Of a DNA stretch of 15,557 bases, positions 1 through 8,740 are shown piece by piece. The position numbers and the translations under genes were made by a program. A model generated the notes under the pieces. The model saw only the letters and a list, made by a program, of their open reading frames with translations, had not been told where the DNA came from and ran no database searches. How positions within the stretch are numbered: position 1 is the stretch's first letter; every line of letters starts with the position of its first letter. The DNA comes from CAZFYZ01 sp964523735 (GTDB lineage Bacteria; Armatimonadota; UBA5829): assembly GCA_964523735.1 (NCBI GenBank), contig CAZFYZ010000094.1, positions 1 through 15,557 on the forward strand, in the 5' to 3' direction.

Positions 1-3000
1 TCGGGTTTTCGCGATAGAGTCCTCTGGCGACCCAGACCTCCGCGGCCCCTATTCTGGCAGCTTCATCGAGACCTGCCTGGACCGTCTGAAATGCACTCGC
101 CCAACTCTTGCCGTCGCCGCCGGCAGGAACTGCGCAGTTGACGTGGACTACTGGAGTGACATAGGGCACGGGATAGGCTTCATCATAGGACTCGTCTGCC
201 CCGATATCCGGTACGCTCCCCTCGGGCACGTGTTGACCATCCATGTCCATATCAGGTACGCCTGTGGCAATGGGGTCTCCGGCGTTCCGGCACGGCGAGT
301 CTGCGTTAATATGCAGGTTGCAGAAGTCGAAGCTCGCGAACTGTGGATCGACTGGAATATCCGTCAGGCCCGGGTCTAACCCGATGTAATCGTTGACGTT
401 GCTGTAGACACAGTTGTGTGAGAGGAGGGCTGTGGAAGTCTCGTCGCACGAGATTCCACCCTCGAAGTTGTTGGAGACTATGTTGTTGCTGACAACAGGC
501 GAGCTTCCGCTCACACAAGACACGCCCAGGAGGTTGCCCGCAACGGTGTTGTTGGTGACGACGGGAGAGTCCTGCTGGCAGTAGATACCGGCCTGCAGAT
601 TGCCGATCACGCGGTTGCCTGCGATGGTCACTTGCTTGCTCGTCTGGTTCTGGGAGGCCCAGATACCGTACTGGCGATTGTGCGCAACTAGGTTGTTGAT
701 CACCCGCGTGGGACCAGAGCAGGCTATCCCATAGCCATACTTGCACCCGGTGACGACGTTGTTGGTGATCTCGCCTCCGTCGCAGACGATCCCGCCGTAT
801 AGACTTCCCCTGATGGTGCAGTTTCTGACTGTAAGGGCAACGAAATGAGCACGGATGGTCCTGTCACCGCCTTGCACGCTAAGGCCGTCGATCGTGTCGA
901 AGCTCGACGGCTCTATGGCGTACTGCCCGCTAGAGACGATGACTGCGGATACTTTTGTGCTGGGATTCCTCTGATCCATCGAATCTCCGGACGCGAAGCC
1001 TCCATACAGGTGCACGAACGGCCTAAGCGCGACGGCTTCAGGGTAAGTCCCTTGAGCAATCCATATCTCAGCACCACCCGTTGTCGGAACAGAGTCTGCT
1101 GCCGCCTGAATAGAGTTGAACGCTGTCTCCCAACTTGAGCCATCACCTCCGAGTGGCGCAGCGGCATCGACGTAGATCACTGGCGCGGGGTAAGGCGTAG
1201 GATACAACTCACCAAGCGACTCGTCCGCGCCGATGTCCACGGCGCCGTCCGAACGAGGCTGACCGTCGATATCCAGAGAGAGCAGACCTGGGGCAGTATC
1301 GTCGCCGGCATTTCTGCAGGGCGAAGCGGGCCTGATGTGCAGGTTACCCAACTGAAGACTGGCAAACTGGGGATCGGCCTCTATGTCTCCAAGCCCAGCG
1401 GACAGCCCGAAGTAGTTCTCGCTGTTCTCATAGAGGTCGTTGTGAGACAGAACGGGCGTGGAGATACCGTCACAGCGTATCCCGCAGCCAACGTTGTGGG
1501 CAATGATGTTGTTGGCCACTTGGGGGGAGCTTGCTTCATACAAGCGAACGGCATCAGAACTGCCGACAATCGTGTTACCGGTTATCGCAGTCGAGCTGCC
1601 TACTGAGAGGACTGCGCCATGACAACCCTGGATCAGGTTCCCTGATATCGTTGCTGTGCTGGATGACCTGCATTCTACCCCACCGCCGCAGCCTGTGATA
1701 ACATTACGCTCGATCGCCGCAGCCCCGCCATAGGTCGTGACTGCCTCACACACCTGGGCGAATGTATTACCCCTGATCACTGGCGCGCCGTCCTGAGAAT
1801 ATATGCCGCTGTCGTAGCCAGTGCTGCTCGACAGGTAATCCGGGTATGCGCCAAAGAGGGTGTTTCCCTCTATGATTGGAGAGCCGCCCTGGTCGTTCTT
1901 GATCTGGACTCTGTTTGCCGTGAAGAGGTTGTTTCTCACCAACGGAGACGAAGCAAGCATTCGCAGGCCTACTTCCCCGCCGCGCACCGTGAAGCCGTCG
2001 ATGGTGGCGGCGCTGGCTCCGGTTACGGTATAGTGTGAGGCCGTGAGATTGTTCGCGTCGATGATAGTCTCGTTCAGCTTCGGATCCCTAAGAGACAAGT
2101 TGGCTTCGTTGCCTGCGAAGCCGCCGTACATGTGCGCGAATGGACGCATCGAGACTTCCTGGACATATATCCCCTTGGCGATCCAGATGTCGGCGCCGCC
2201 CTTTGACAGCGTATCGTCCACTCCCTCCTGCGGCGTCTGGTAAGCCGTTGCCCACGACCGACCATCTCCACCCGTGGGCGCCGAAGCGCTGACGTAGACC
2301 ACGCGAGCAGGGTAAGGGTCCGGATAGACCTCCAGATAGCTCTCGTCTGCGCCAATATCGATGTTTGCGCCCTTGATGCGTCCCTGGCCGTCGATGTCCA
2401 CCGCCGGCAGAGAAGCGATGGTCTTGTCGCCGGCATCCTTGCAGGGCGAGCCCCTGCGGATGTGCAGATCGCCGTAGGTGTAACTGGCGAACAGCGGGTC
2501 GACGCAGATGTCGCTTGCCCCTGGGGTACAGCCCGAGTAGTTGGTCCTGTTGCCGAAGACGTCGTTGCTCGAGAGCGACGGCGGATCGCTCTCAATGCAG
2601 TAGATGCCCACGTCGTTGTTCGCAACAATGTTGTTAGCAGCGACGCAGCCGCCGGAATACGAGCACTCGATCCCAGAGCTATTGGCACAGATCGTGTTGT
2701 TCAGGAGGCTGGGCGTGCCATCGCTGGAGCACAGGATGCCTTCCTCGCCGTTCGCGGCTATAACGTTGGAGGCGATCACCGTTCCCTGACCCGCGATGAT
2801 CCCTCGGATGCTGTTGGAGATGATTCTGTTGCCGATGATCTGTGTCCCCGCGGCACTGATGAGGAAGACTCCAACCGTGTTGCCAGCGATGACGTTGTTA
2901 GTGACAGTGGCGGAGCAGGTGTCGCAGACTACCCCGTCATCTGCGCCGCGCACGATGAAGCCATCTACGGTGGTTCCCTGAGCGCACTTAACAGCGTAGG

Positions 3001-3319
3001 TGCTCCAGGTCTGATCGCGTCTGTCTATGGTCGTGGGGTATAGACTTGTGTCTCTCGTGTCGCCCGTGCCCAGGTAGCCGCCCTTGAGGAGTATGTTTGC
3101 CTTGAGCGTAATACCCTCTACGTAAGTGCCCTTGGCTACACGAATCTCATCCCCGGCAGCGGCAGCGTTGACAGCGCTTGAGATGGTGTGGAAGGCATGT
3201 TCCCAGTCCGTGCCTGGGCCGTTGAGGAAGGAATCCTGTTTGACGTAGATGATCGAGCAGTTTGCCGGAACAATCGAGGCGAGTAGGCCGACGAGCACCA
3301 GCATTGCAAGCAGCTTCAT
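1..3319 (-). CDS. Secreted multi-module right-handed parallel beta-helix protein (partial, runs off left edge)
   Basis: The frame is open for 1106 codons from the ATG at 3319 to position 2; I checked it codon by codon and found no stop. The start follows an AGGGGGA ribosome site 5 nt upstream. Residues 1-19 look like a signal peptide (MKLLAML..., likely cut after V-P-A), so the protein is exported. Then come near-identical modules whose opening Y/H-V positions are residues 25, 342, 716 and 1059, a period of 317-374 residues. Modules 2 to 4 open with a YV..A.P.GGDG.SW.TA motif; module 1 has a degenerate version (GPGTDWEHAF). Each continues through an IWIA.G.Y segment, a short GGF/GGY segment and many Asn-rich rungs (NNxI, GNxI). 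Each closes with LHIR..SPC.NAGD and DIGADES. These are hallmarks of DUF1565-like, pectate-lyase-like beta-helix proteins and of the choice-of-anchor Q region. Substrate is unknown, and binding or cleavage of extracellular polysaccharide is inference. The C-terminal end and any anchor lie outside the window. Confidence 0.88.
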   Translation of the reverse strand, partial: MKLLAMLVLVGLLASIVPANCSIIYVKQDSFLNGPGTDWEHAFHTISSAVNAAAAGDEIRVAKGTYVEGITLKANILLKGGYLGTGDTRDTSLYPTTIDRRDQTWSTYAVKCAQGTTVDGFIVRGADDGVVCDTCSATVTNNVIAGNTVGVFLISAAGTQIIGNRIISNSIRGIIAGQGTVIASNVIAANGEEGILCSSDGTPSLLNNTICANSSGIECSYSGGCVAANNIVANNDVGIYCIESDPPSLSSNDVFGNRTNYSGCTPGASDICVDPLFASYTYGDLHIRRGSPCKDAGDKTIASLPAVDIDGQGRIKGANIDIGADESYLEVYPDPYPARVVYVSASAPTGGDGRSWATAYQTPQEGVDDTLSKGGADIWIAKGIYVQEVSMRPFAHMYGGFAGNEANLSLRDPKLNETIIDANNLTASHYTVTGASAATIDGFTVRGGEVGLRMLASSPLVRNNLFTANRVQIKNDQGGSPIIEGNTLFGAYPDYLSSSTGYDSGIYSQDGAPVIRGNTFAQVCEAVTTYGGAAAIERNVITGCGGGVECRSSSTATISGNLIQGCHGAVLSVGSSTAITGNTIVGSSDAVRLYEASSPQVANNIIAHNVGCGIRCDGISTPVLSHNDLYENSENYFGLSAGLGDIEADPQFASLQLGNLHIRPASPCRNAGDDTAPGLLSLDIDGQPRSDGAVDIGADESLGELYPTPYPAPVIYVDAAAPLGGDGSSWETAFNSIQAAADSVPTTGGAEIWIAQGTYPEAVALRPFVHLYGGFASGDSMDQRNPSTKVSAVIVSSGQYAIEPSSFDTIDGLSVQGGDRTIRAHFVALTVRNCTIRGSLYGGIVCDGGEITNNVVTGCKYGYGIACSGPTRVINNLVAHNRQYGIWASQNQTSKQVTIAGNRVIGNLQAGIYCQQDSPVVTNNTVAGNLLGVSCVSGSSPVVSNNIVSNNFEGGISCDETSTALLSHNCVYSNVNDYIGLDPGLTDIPVDPQFASFDFCNLHINADSPCRNAGDPIATGVPDMDMDGQHVPEGSVPDIGADESYDEAYPVPYVTPVVHVNCAVPAGGDGKSWASAFQTVQAGLDEAARIGAAEVWVARGLYRENP

Positions 3320-3499
3320 TGAATCCCCCTGGATACCATGGTGGAAGCTTACGCCGTATGTAGTGCCCGGCAGCTATATGCAGTCTATCCCAGGAACGCA
3401 GAGCTGTCAACTCTGTTGTAGTCGTTTTGCCTCTGGGGACCCGCTCCAAGAACGAAGGTGTTCAGGAAGCATCGCGGACAGGGGATGGGGCATTACGAG
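3320..3499. other. Intergenic gap between ligA and the beta-helix gene
   Basis: The gap holds the minus-strand promoter at 3382-3410 and the beta-helix ribosome site just upstream of 3319. I looked for a strong hairpin with a T-run after the ligA stop codon (3502-3500) and found none. Confidence 0.5.
3382..3410 (-). promoter_or_regulatory. Sigma70-type promoter of the beta-helix gene
   Basis: On the minus strand TTGACA (3410-3405) is followed by a 17-nt spacer and TAGACT (3387-3382). The -35 is perfect and the -10 matches at 4 of 6 positions. Predicted transcription starts near 3375, about 55 nt before the ATG at 3319. The promoter lies in the gap after ligA, so the beta-helix gene is probably transcribed on its own and not only by read-through. 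Confidence 0.65.
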
Positions 3500-5581
3500 C
3501 TACTCAATGTCGGCCTGGGACTCGCGCACGAGGGCTGCGAACTCGTCCTCTGAGATCACCTTGACGCCCAACTGCTGAGCCTTGTCGAGCTTGGAGCCTG
3601 CGTTCTCCCCGGCAACGACCAGATCGGTGTTCTTGGAGACAGACGACGACGGCTTGCCGCCAAGTTTGAAGACCAGTGCCTGCGCTTGGTCGCGGGTCAT
3701 CGTCGAGAGCCCGCCGGTGAAGACGATGGTCTTGCCCGCGAACTGTTCGGACTCGATGCGGGCCTCGGTCCTGGGGTCGATTCCGGCGGCTCGGAGCTTG
3801 GCAAGGACCTGATCGGTTTCCTCTTGCCGGAAGAAGGTGGCGACGCTCTTGGCAACTACCGGTCCTATGTCGGCAACCTCCGCGAGTTGCTCTTCGGTTG
3901 CGTCACGAATGGCGTCAAGACTGTTGAAGTGGTTGGCCAGCGAGGCCGCGGTGCGCTCTCCCACGTGCCTGATGCCCAGGGCGTAGATGAGTCGGTCGAG
4001 CTTTGCGGCTTTGCTGGCCTTGATGGCATCGATCACGTTCTGCGCGGACTTCAGGGCCAGCCGTTCGAGGCCTATCACGTCCTCGAGCTTGAGGCTGTAG
4101 AGATCGGCGGGGTCCTTGATCAGGTTGCTCCTCAGGAGCTGGATGACGAGTGATGGGCCGACATGCTCGATGTCCATGGCCCCGCGAGAAGCGAAGTGGA
4201 TGATACGCTCCATCACCTGAGCGGGACACGCGATTCCGGTGCAGCGGGCGACAGCCTCACCCTCGAGCCTGATCACGTCCGAGCCGCAGACTGGGCAGCA
4301 GGTGGGCATGCTCCACTCTCTCTCAGCTCCGTTGCGGGCGCTCCTGACGACCTCGACGACCTCGGGAATCACCTCACCGGCGCGCTGCACGACGACCATG
4401 TCGCCGATGCGAACGTCCTTGCGCCGAACCTCGTCCTCGTTGTGAAGCGTGGCCTTTGAGACTGTGACGCCGCTCACCTGGACGGGCTGCAAGAACGCAA
4501 CCGGTGTCACGGCCCCAGTGCGGCCGACGTTGACGCCTATGTCGTTGACCCGGGTAGTGACCTGCTGCGCGGGGAACTTGTAAGCGACAGCCCAGCGAGG
4601 GCTGCGCGCGACGAAGCCCAGCTCATTCTGCAGCGCAAAGGAGTTCACTTTGACCACGACGCCGTCGATATCGTAGGGCAGCGACTCCTTCTTCTCGCCC
4701 CAGGCGCGGATGTGATCAGCGGCCTCGTCAACGTTAGCGCAGACCTTGACTTCTGGGTTCACGCGGAAACCCCAGTCACCCAGCGTGCAGAGGACTTCGT
4801 ACTGGCTATCGAAGCGTACGCCCTCGCACGCGCCGATCCCGTAGCAGAACATAGTGAGATTGCGGCGGGCGGTGATGCGCGCGTCGAGCTGTCTGACGGA
4901 GCCCGCGGCCGCATTGCGCGGGTTCGCGAAAGTCGGCTCGCCGCTGTTTTCGCGCTCCTCGTTGATCCGCCGGAACTCCTCGTGGAATAGGATTACCTCG
5001 CCACGGACCTCAACCAGACGGGGGATCGGTTTGATGCCGGGACGGTCGAGCCTGGTGTGATGGACGTTGAGAGGGATCGACTTGATGGTGCGCAGGTTCT
5101 CGGTGATGTTCTCGCCCTGGTAGCCATCGCCTCTGGTTGCGCCGGAGGTGAGGACGCCATCGGTATAGGTGAGCGAAACCGCCAGCCCATCGAATTTCAG
5201 CTCGCAGCAGTATTCGATGTCATTGGAGTTGCCCAGGAAGCGTTTGCAGCGTTCGTCGAACGCCCGCAGTTCTTCCTCGCCGAACGCGTTAGCGAGGCTC
5301 AGCATCGGGATGATGTGCGTATAGGGGGCAAACTGGGTCTGGGGTACCGCGCCGACTCGTTGGGTGGGAGAGTCGGGCGTCAGGACGGCGGGGTGGGCGG
5401 TCTCGAGTTCCTGAAGCCGCCTCATCAGCCGGTCGTACTCGGCGTCGGATATCTCGGGCTGGTCTTTGACGTAGTAGAGGTAGTTGGCGCGGCTGATGCG
5501 GCGCTTAAGCTCGTCAACTTCTGCCCGGACGTTCTCCGGCACGGTCTGATCAAAGAGGCTGCCGTTGCTCACGGTCAACAT
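3500..5581 (-). CDS. ligA: NAD-dependent DNA ligase LigA
   Basis: Seals nicks in double-stranded DNA during replication and repair, using NAD+ as the AMP donor. From the ATG at 5581 the product is 693 residues (E. coli LigA is 671), and all domains are present. The N-terminal Ia region has the YYVKD.P.ISDAEYD signature near residues 36-50. The adenylation domain carries the KFDG motif with the AMP-accepting Lys at about 129. An OB fold follows, then a four-Cys zinc finger (Cys 429, 432, 447, 452, ending in the typical CPAQ), helix-hairpin-helix repeats, and a BRCT domain at about 614-684. No truncation or missing catalytic residue is seen. The start is uncertain: TTG 5608, ATG 5581 and GTG 5572 are all in frame and none has a Shine-Dalgarno site. 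A promoter-like sequence overlaps the first two, which would favour 5572. The gene is divergent from the GH-like gene. Confidence 0.97.
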   Translation of the reverse strand: MLTVSNGSLFDQTVPENVRAEVDELKRRISRANYLYYVKDQPEISDAEYDRLMRRLQELETAHPAVLTPDSPTQRVGAVPQTQFAPYTHIIPMLSLANAFGEEELRAFDERCKRFLGNSNDIEYCCELKFDGLAVSLTYTDGVLTSGATRGDGYQGENITENLRTIKSIPLNVHHTRLDRPGIKPIPRLVEVRGEVILFHEEFRRINEERENSGEPTFANPRNAAAGSVRQLDARITARRNLTMFCYGIGACEGVRFDSQYEVLCTLGDWGFRVNPEVKVCANVDEAADHIRAWGEKKESLPYDIDGVVVKVNSFALQNELGFVARSPRWAVAYKFPAQQVTTRVNDIGVNVGRTGAVTPVAFLQPVQVSGVTVSKATLHNEDEVRRKDVRIGDMVVVQRAGEVIPEVVEVVRSARNGAEREWSMPTCCPVCGSDVIRLEGEAVARCTGIACPAQVMERIIHFASRGAMDIEHVGPSLVIQLLRSNLIKDPADLYSLKLEDVIGLERLALKSAQNVIDAIKASKAAKLDRLIYALGIRHVGERTAASLANHFNSLDAIRDATEEQLAEVADIGPVVAKSVATFFRQEETDQVLAKLRAAGIDPRTEARIESEQFAGKTIVFTGGLSTMTRDQAQALVFKLGGKPSSSVSKNTDLVVAGENAGSKLDKAQQLGVKVISEDEFAALVRESQADIE

Positions 5582-5608
5582 GTTAGCGGGGGAGGGGGAG
5601 GAAGTCAA
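5580..5608 (-). promoter_or_regulatory. Candidate ligA promoter overlapping the annotated start codon
   Basis: The minus strand shows TTGACT (5608-5603), a 17-nt pyrimidine-rich spacer and TAACAT (5585-5580). Transcription would begin about 7 nt further on, near 5573, next to an in-frame GTG at 5572. If this promoter is used, ligA mRNA would be leaderless or nearly so. The -35 and -10 fall inside codons of the longer gene model, so promoter and longer start cannot both be right for the same transcript. Confidence 0.4.
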
Positions 5609-5673
5609 CGCGGTCGGTAGGATTCGTGTTCCTGCGTCTCTAACGATCAGGTGTGCAAAGAAGAGGTGAGTTG

Positions 5674-8600
5674 ATGCGCAGGTGGATCGTGACGTTGTTG
5701 ATAGTTGGCGTGCTTTTGCTGCTTAGCGGGGCCTGCCTGGCTCAGGAGCCGGTGCGAGGAGTTGGGTCCTGGGACGAAGCCTTGGGGAGCCAGCGGGCGC
5801 GGGTGACCGTGGCGACGATGGCGGATGCCGTATGGGCGCATATACCCTGGCGCAGGCCGGATGCCAAGCCGGAGAAGCGGGGGATCGTCGTCCTGGAGAG
5901 CGCGACGGGGAAGACGATCGACAACGTCAGCATCGTCAACGTCAACAACGAACACGGCGATATCGTCTTTCAGCCAGCCTCACCCGGCGACTACGACATC
6001 TACTACATGCTCTACACCAACCCCGCGCGCGAGACAGACCAGAAGTGGCTGCAGAGCTACTCTGCAGGCAGGATGCGCGAGGCCGACAGAACAAAGATCG
6101 CCGAGGCGCGCGTTCTCGAGATTCAGGCGCGGACAGAGTTCGACAGGATGGACCCGATGGAGGTCATCGCTACCCGCAAGGAGGTCGATGACCTGCTGAT
6201 CCGCAACCCGCTGAAGACCTTCCTGCTGTTCCCTGAGGATCGGAAGTACCCGGTCAGGATGGCGGACTACCTGCCGCAGAGGTGGATCGTTTCGGGTCCA
6301 AGCACGGAGTTGGAGGGCGAGGCGGCCCGAGGCGAGTACTACACCTTTCAGGTCGGAGTCTACGCCGCGCGGGCCTCGATAGACAGCGGCAAGGACTACG
6401 GTGACGTTAGGGTCGGGTTCGGTGATCTTGTGTCAGCGTCGGGAGGGGTGATCCCGGCGGATCTGTTCGCGTGCCCCAGCATCGGAGGCTTTGACAGACA
6501 CGGGCAGCCGATGGCCCGCAGCTTCAAGGTTGGTCTGGGCAAGGTGCGGCCGTTGTGGTTCGGAGTGCAGGTGCCGGAGGACATCCCGCCCGGGGATTAC
6601 TCAGGCAAGATGGCGATCAAGATCTTCGGCGCGCCCGAGGCCCCGGTCAAGCTCACGCTGACCGTAACGCGGAACACCCTGCATGATGCCGGGGACAGCG
6701 CTCTCTGGCGGCTATCGAGGCTGTGGTGGCTGGATTCGCGAATCGGGGTAGACGATGAGACCGTCTCCCCTTATACTCCCATCAAGGTCAACGGAGCTGA
6801 GCTTGGTGTCCTCGGCAGGTCGATCAAGTTCGGCAGGACCGGGCTGCCGGAGAGCATCAAGGCAGGGGGAAGCGAGATACTGGCCCGGCCGATTGAGATG
6901 CTGATTGAGGAGTCCGGCGGTGTTGGCAAGATCGTCGGATCCGGCAGCCCCAAGAACCTGAAAGAGGCGTCCGGACGGGTGGTGCGCGAGTATTCCGGTT
7001 CCGGCGACGTCTTTGCGATGAGATGCCTCGCAGTCACTGACCTCGATGGGCACTGCGACTTCACCATCGCGCTTAAGGCGAAGAAGGACGCCAGCCTCAA
7101 GGACATCCGCCTCGAGATTCCACTGAAGAGGGAAGCGGCGCTCTACATGATGGGCCTCGGCAGGAAGGGCGGCTACAGGCCGAGCGAGTGGAAGTGGACT
7201 TGGGACATCAACCGCGCGAACAACGCTGTGTGGATCGGCGACGTCGATGCCGGGCTGTGGCTCAAGCTCAAGAGACCGCACGATACGGTCGCCGGCGATG
7301 ATCTTAGGGCGACGGGCATTCCCAAGTCCTGGGGGAATGACGGCAAGGGAGGATGCACTGTCACTGAGCAAGCTGACTGCGCCTTGATCCGCGCGTTCAC
7401 CGGCGCTCGGACTGTCAAGGCAGACGAGGAGATCACGTTCAGATTCGCGCTGATGCCGACGCCGCTGAAGCCGCTGGATGAGTCGCGCTGGAACAGGCGC
7501 TATGCGGGCGAGTTCACCCCTGCAGACCAGATCAAGCTCAGCGGCGCGAATGTAGTCAACATCCCATGCATGACGGAGCCGAACCCCTACACCAACTACC
7601 CATTTCTCGCCACCTCAAAGCTCGTGGACTACATTAAGGACGCGCATCGAGTCGGGGCGAAGGTGAACCTTGGCTACAATCTGGGCGAGCTGTCCAATCA
7701 CTGCGCGGAGCTGTGGGCCCTGAGGAGCCTTGGGAATGAGATCATCTCGGATGGTCCCGGAGGCGGCGAGCCGTGGCTGCAGGAGCACCTGATCGCAAAC
7801 TACAAGCCCGGCCAGGTGCATGAGGTCTCGGATTCGGTGACCGATGCCCCCCTCGCTATCGACGGCTTGTCTCGCTGGGCCAACTACTACCTCGAGGGCC
7901 TGGCGTGGCTGATCGAGAACGCTCGCGTGGACGGGCTCTATCTGGACGGCGTCGGATTCGACCGCGAGGTCATGAAGCGCGTGCGGAAGGTGATGGACGC
8001 GGCGGTCGGGGTCCAGTTCGGGGCATCCAATCGCCCGTCGGAGGGCAAAGGTTACGTCCCACCGGAGGGCAAGGGCGAAGCGAACGGCGAGACGGGCGTG
8101 AGGCTGATCGACCTGCACTCCAAGGCCGACCCCAACGACCTGGGGCCGCGGATCAGCCCCGCCTGCCGGTGGATGGACCTGCTGCCCTACGTCAACAGCT
8201 TCCGGTTCGATGGGATGCGTCCCGACGAGCAGCACGATTACTGGCTCGTGGAGGTCTCCGGCATTCCGTTCGGTGTTGCCGGTGACCTGCCCAAGGGAAT
8301 CGCGAACCCCTGGAAGGGGATGCTCTACGGAATGACGACCAGAGCCGGATCGGACGAGGACCCAAGCCCTATATGGAAACTGTGGGATGACTTCGGGATC
8401 AAAGACGCGAAGATGATTGGCTACTGGTCCGACGCCTGCCCCATCAAGTCGGACAACGAGAACGTGCTGGCGACTGTCTACGCAAAGAAGGGCAAAGCCC
8501 TCATCGCGCTCGTGAACTGGGCCCGGGAGCCCGCTCGAGTTAAGCTGACGGTGGACTGGAAGGCGCTGGGGCTTGACGTACGAAAGGCTGACCTCAAAGC

Positions 8601-8703
8601 TGTCGAGATTTCTGGCGTCCAATCAGTCCAGGATTTCCAGTGGTCTGGAGAGATACCCATTGAACCGGGGAAGGGATGGCTGCTCGTTCTGCAAGAGAAG
8701 TAG
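5674..8703 (+). CDS. Exported glycoside-hydrolase-like protein (DUF6067-like)
   Basis: A 1009-residue secreted protein. I chose ATG 5674 over the in-frame GTG at 5653 because AGAGGTGA sits 4-5 nt upstream and the product then begins with a clean signal peptide (MRRW, a Leu/Val-rich core, then ACLA-Q; not a proper lipobox). An N-terminal beta domain contains AVWAHIPWRR and GDYDIYYM, which I recall from DUF6067/GH123-like proteins. A second beta domain covers about 200-320 (GEYYTFQVGVYA, then PPGDYSG). After a middle region, a likely TIM-barrel domain spans about 590-900, with DGLYLDGVGFD at 753-763; Asp753 or Asp758 may be catalytic. A C-terminal beta-sandwich starts near 929. Substrate is unknown and the family name is from memory. 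A URO-D-family gene follows 37 nt downstream, so the two probably share a transcript. Confidence 0.8.
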   Translation: MRRWIVTLLIVGVLLLLSGACLAQEPVRGVGSWDEALGSQRARVTVATMADAVWAHIPWRRPDAKPEKRGIVVLESATGKTIDNVSIVNVNNEHGDIVFQPASPGDYDIYYMLYTNPARETDQKWLQSYSAGRMREADRTKIAEARVLEIQARTEFDRMDPMEVIATRKEVDDLLIRNPLKTFLLFPEDRKYPVRMADYLPQRWIVSGPSTELEGEAARGEYYTFQVGVYAARASIDSGKDYGDVRVGFGDLVSASGGVIPADLFACPSIGGFDRHGQPMARSFKVGLGKVRPLWFGVQVPEDIPPGDYSGKMAIKIFGAPEAPVKLTLTVTRNTLHDAGDSALWRLSRLWWLDSRIGVDDETVSPYTPIKVNGAELGVLGRSIKFGRTGLPESIKAGGSEILARPIEMLIEESGGVGKIVGSGSPKNLKEASGRVVREYSGSGDVFAMRCLAVTDLDGHCDFTIALKAKKDASLKDIRLEIPLKREAALYMMGLGRKGGYRPSEWKWTWDINRANNAVWIGDVDAGLWLKLKRPHDTVAGDDLRATGIPKSWGNDGKGGCTVTEQADCALIRAFTGARTVKADEEITFRFALMPTPLKPLDESRWNRRYAGEFTPADQIKLSGANVVNIPCMTEPNPYTNYPFLATSKLVDYIKDAHRVGAKVNLGYNLGELSNHCAELWALRSLGNEIISDGPGGGEPWLQEHLIANYKPGQVHEVSDSVTDAPLAIDGLSRWANYYLEGLAWLIENARVDGLYLDGVGFDREVMKRVRKVMDAAVGVQFGASNRPSEGKGYVPPEGKGEANGETGVRLIDLHSKADPNDLGPRISPACRWMDLLPYVNSFRFDGMRPDEQHDYWLVEVSGIPFGVAGDLPKGIANPWKGMLYGMTTRAGSDEDPSPIWKLWDDFGIKDAKMIGYWSDACPIKSDNENVLATVYAKKGKALIALVNWAREPARVKLTVDWKALGLDVRKADLKAVEISGVQSVQDFQWSGEIPIEPGKGWLLVLQEK

Positions 8704-8740
8704 CAGTGATCGCAATAGGAGGGGGACTGAACGCAAGAAT

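Noticed and set aside
2462..3043. Plus-strand open frame of 193 codons across the beta-helix gene
   Set aside because: It is the complementary shadow of the repeat-rich minus-strand gene; it has no ribosome site and no family resemblance.
1..3319. Possible frameshifted pseudogene at the left, because several short frames overlap there
   Set aside because: Codon-by-codon reading of the minus strand shows one uninterrupted frame from 3319 to the window edge.
5057..5620. Plus-strand open frame of 187 codons antisense to ligA
   Set aside because: LigA coding on the other strand is certain here; the plus-strand product has no recognisable domain.
7615..8622. Minus-strand open frame of 335 codons inside the GH-like gene
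   Set aside because: Antisense shadow of a high-GC coding region; its composition (Arg/Val/His/Pro-rich) and lack of motifs argue against coding.
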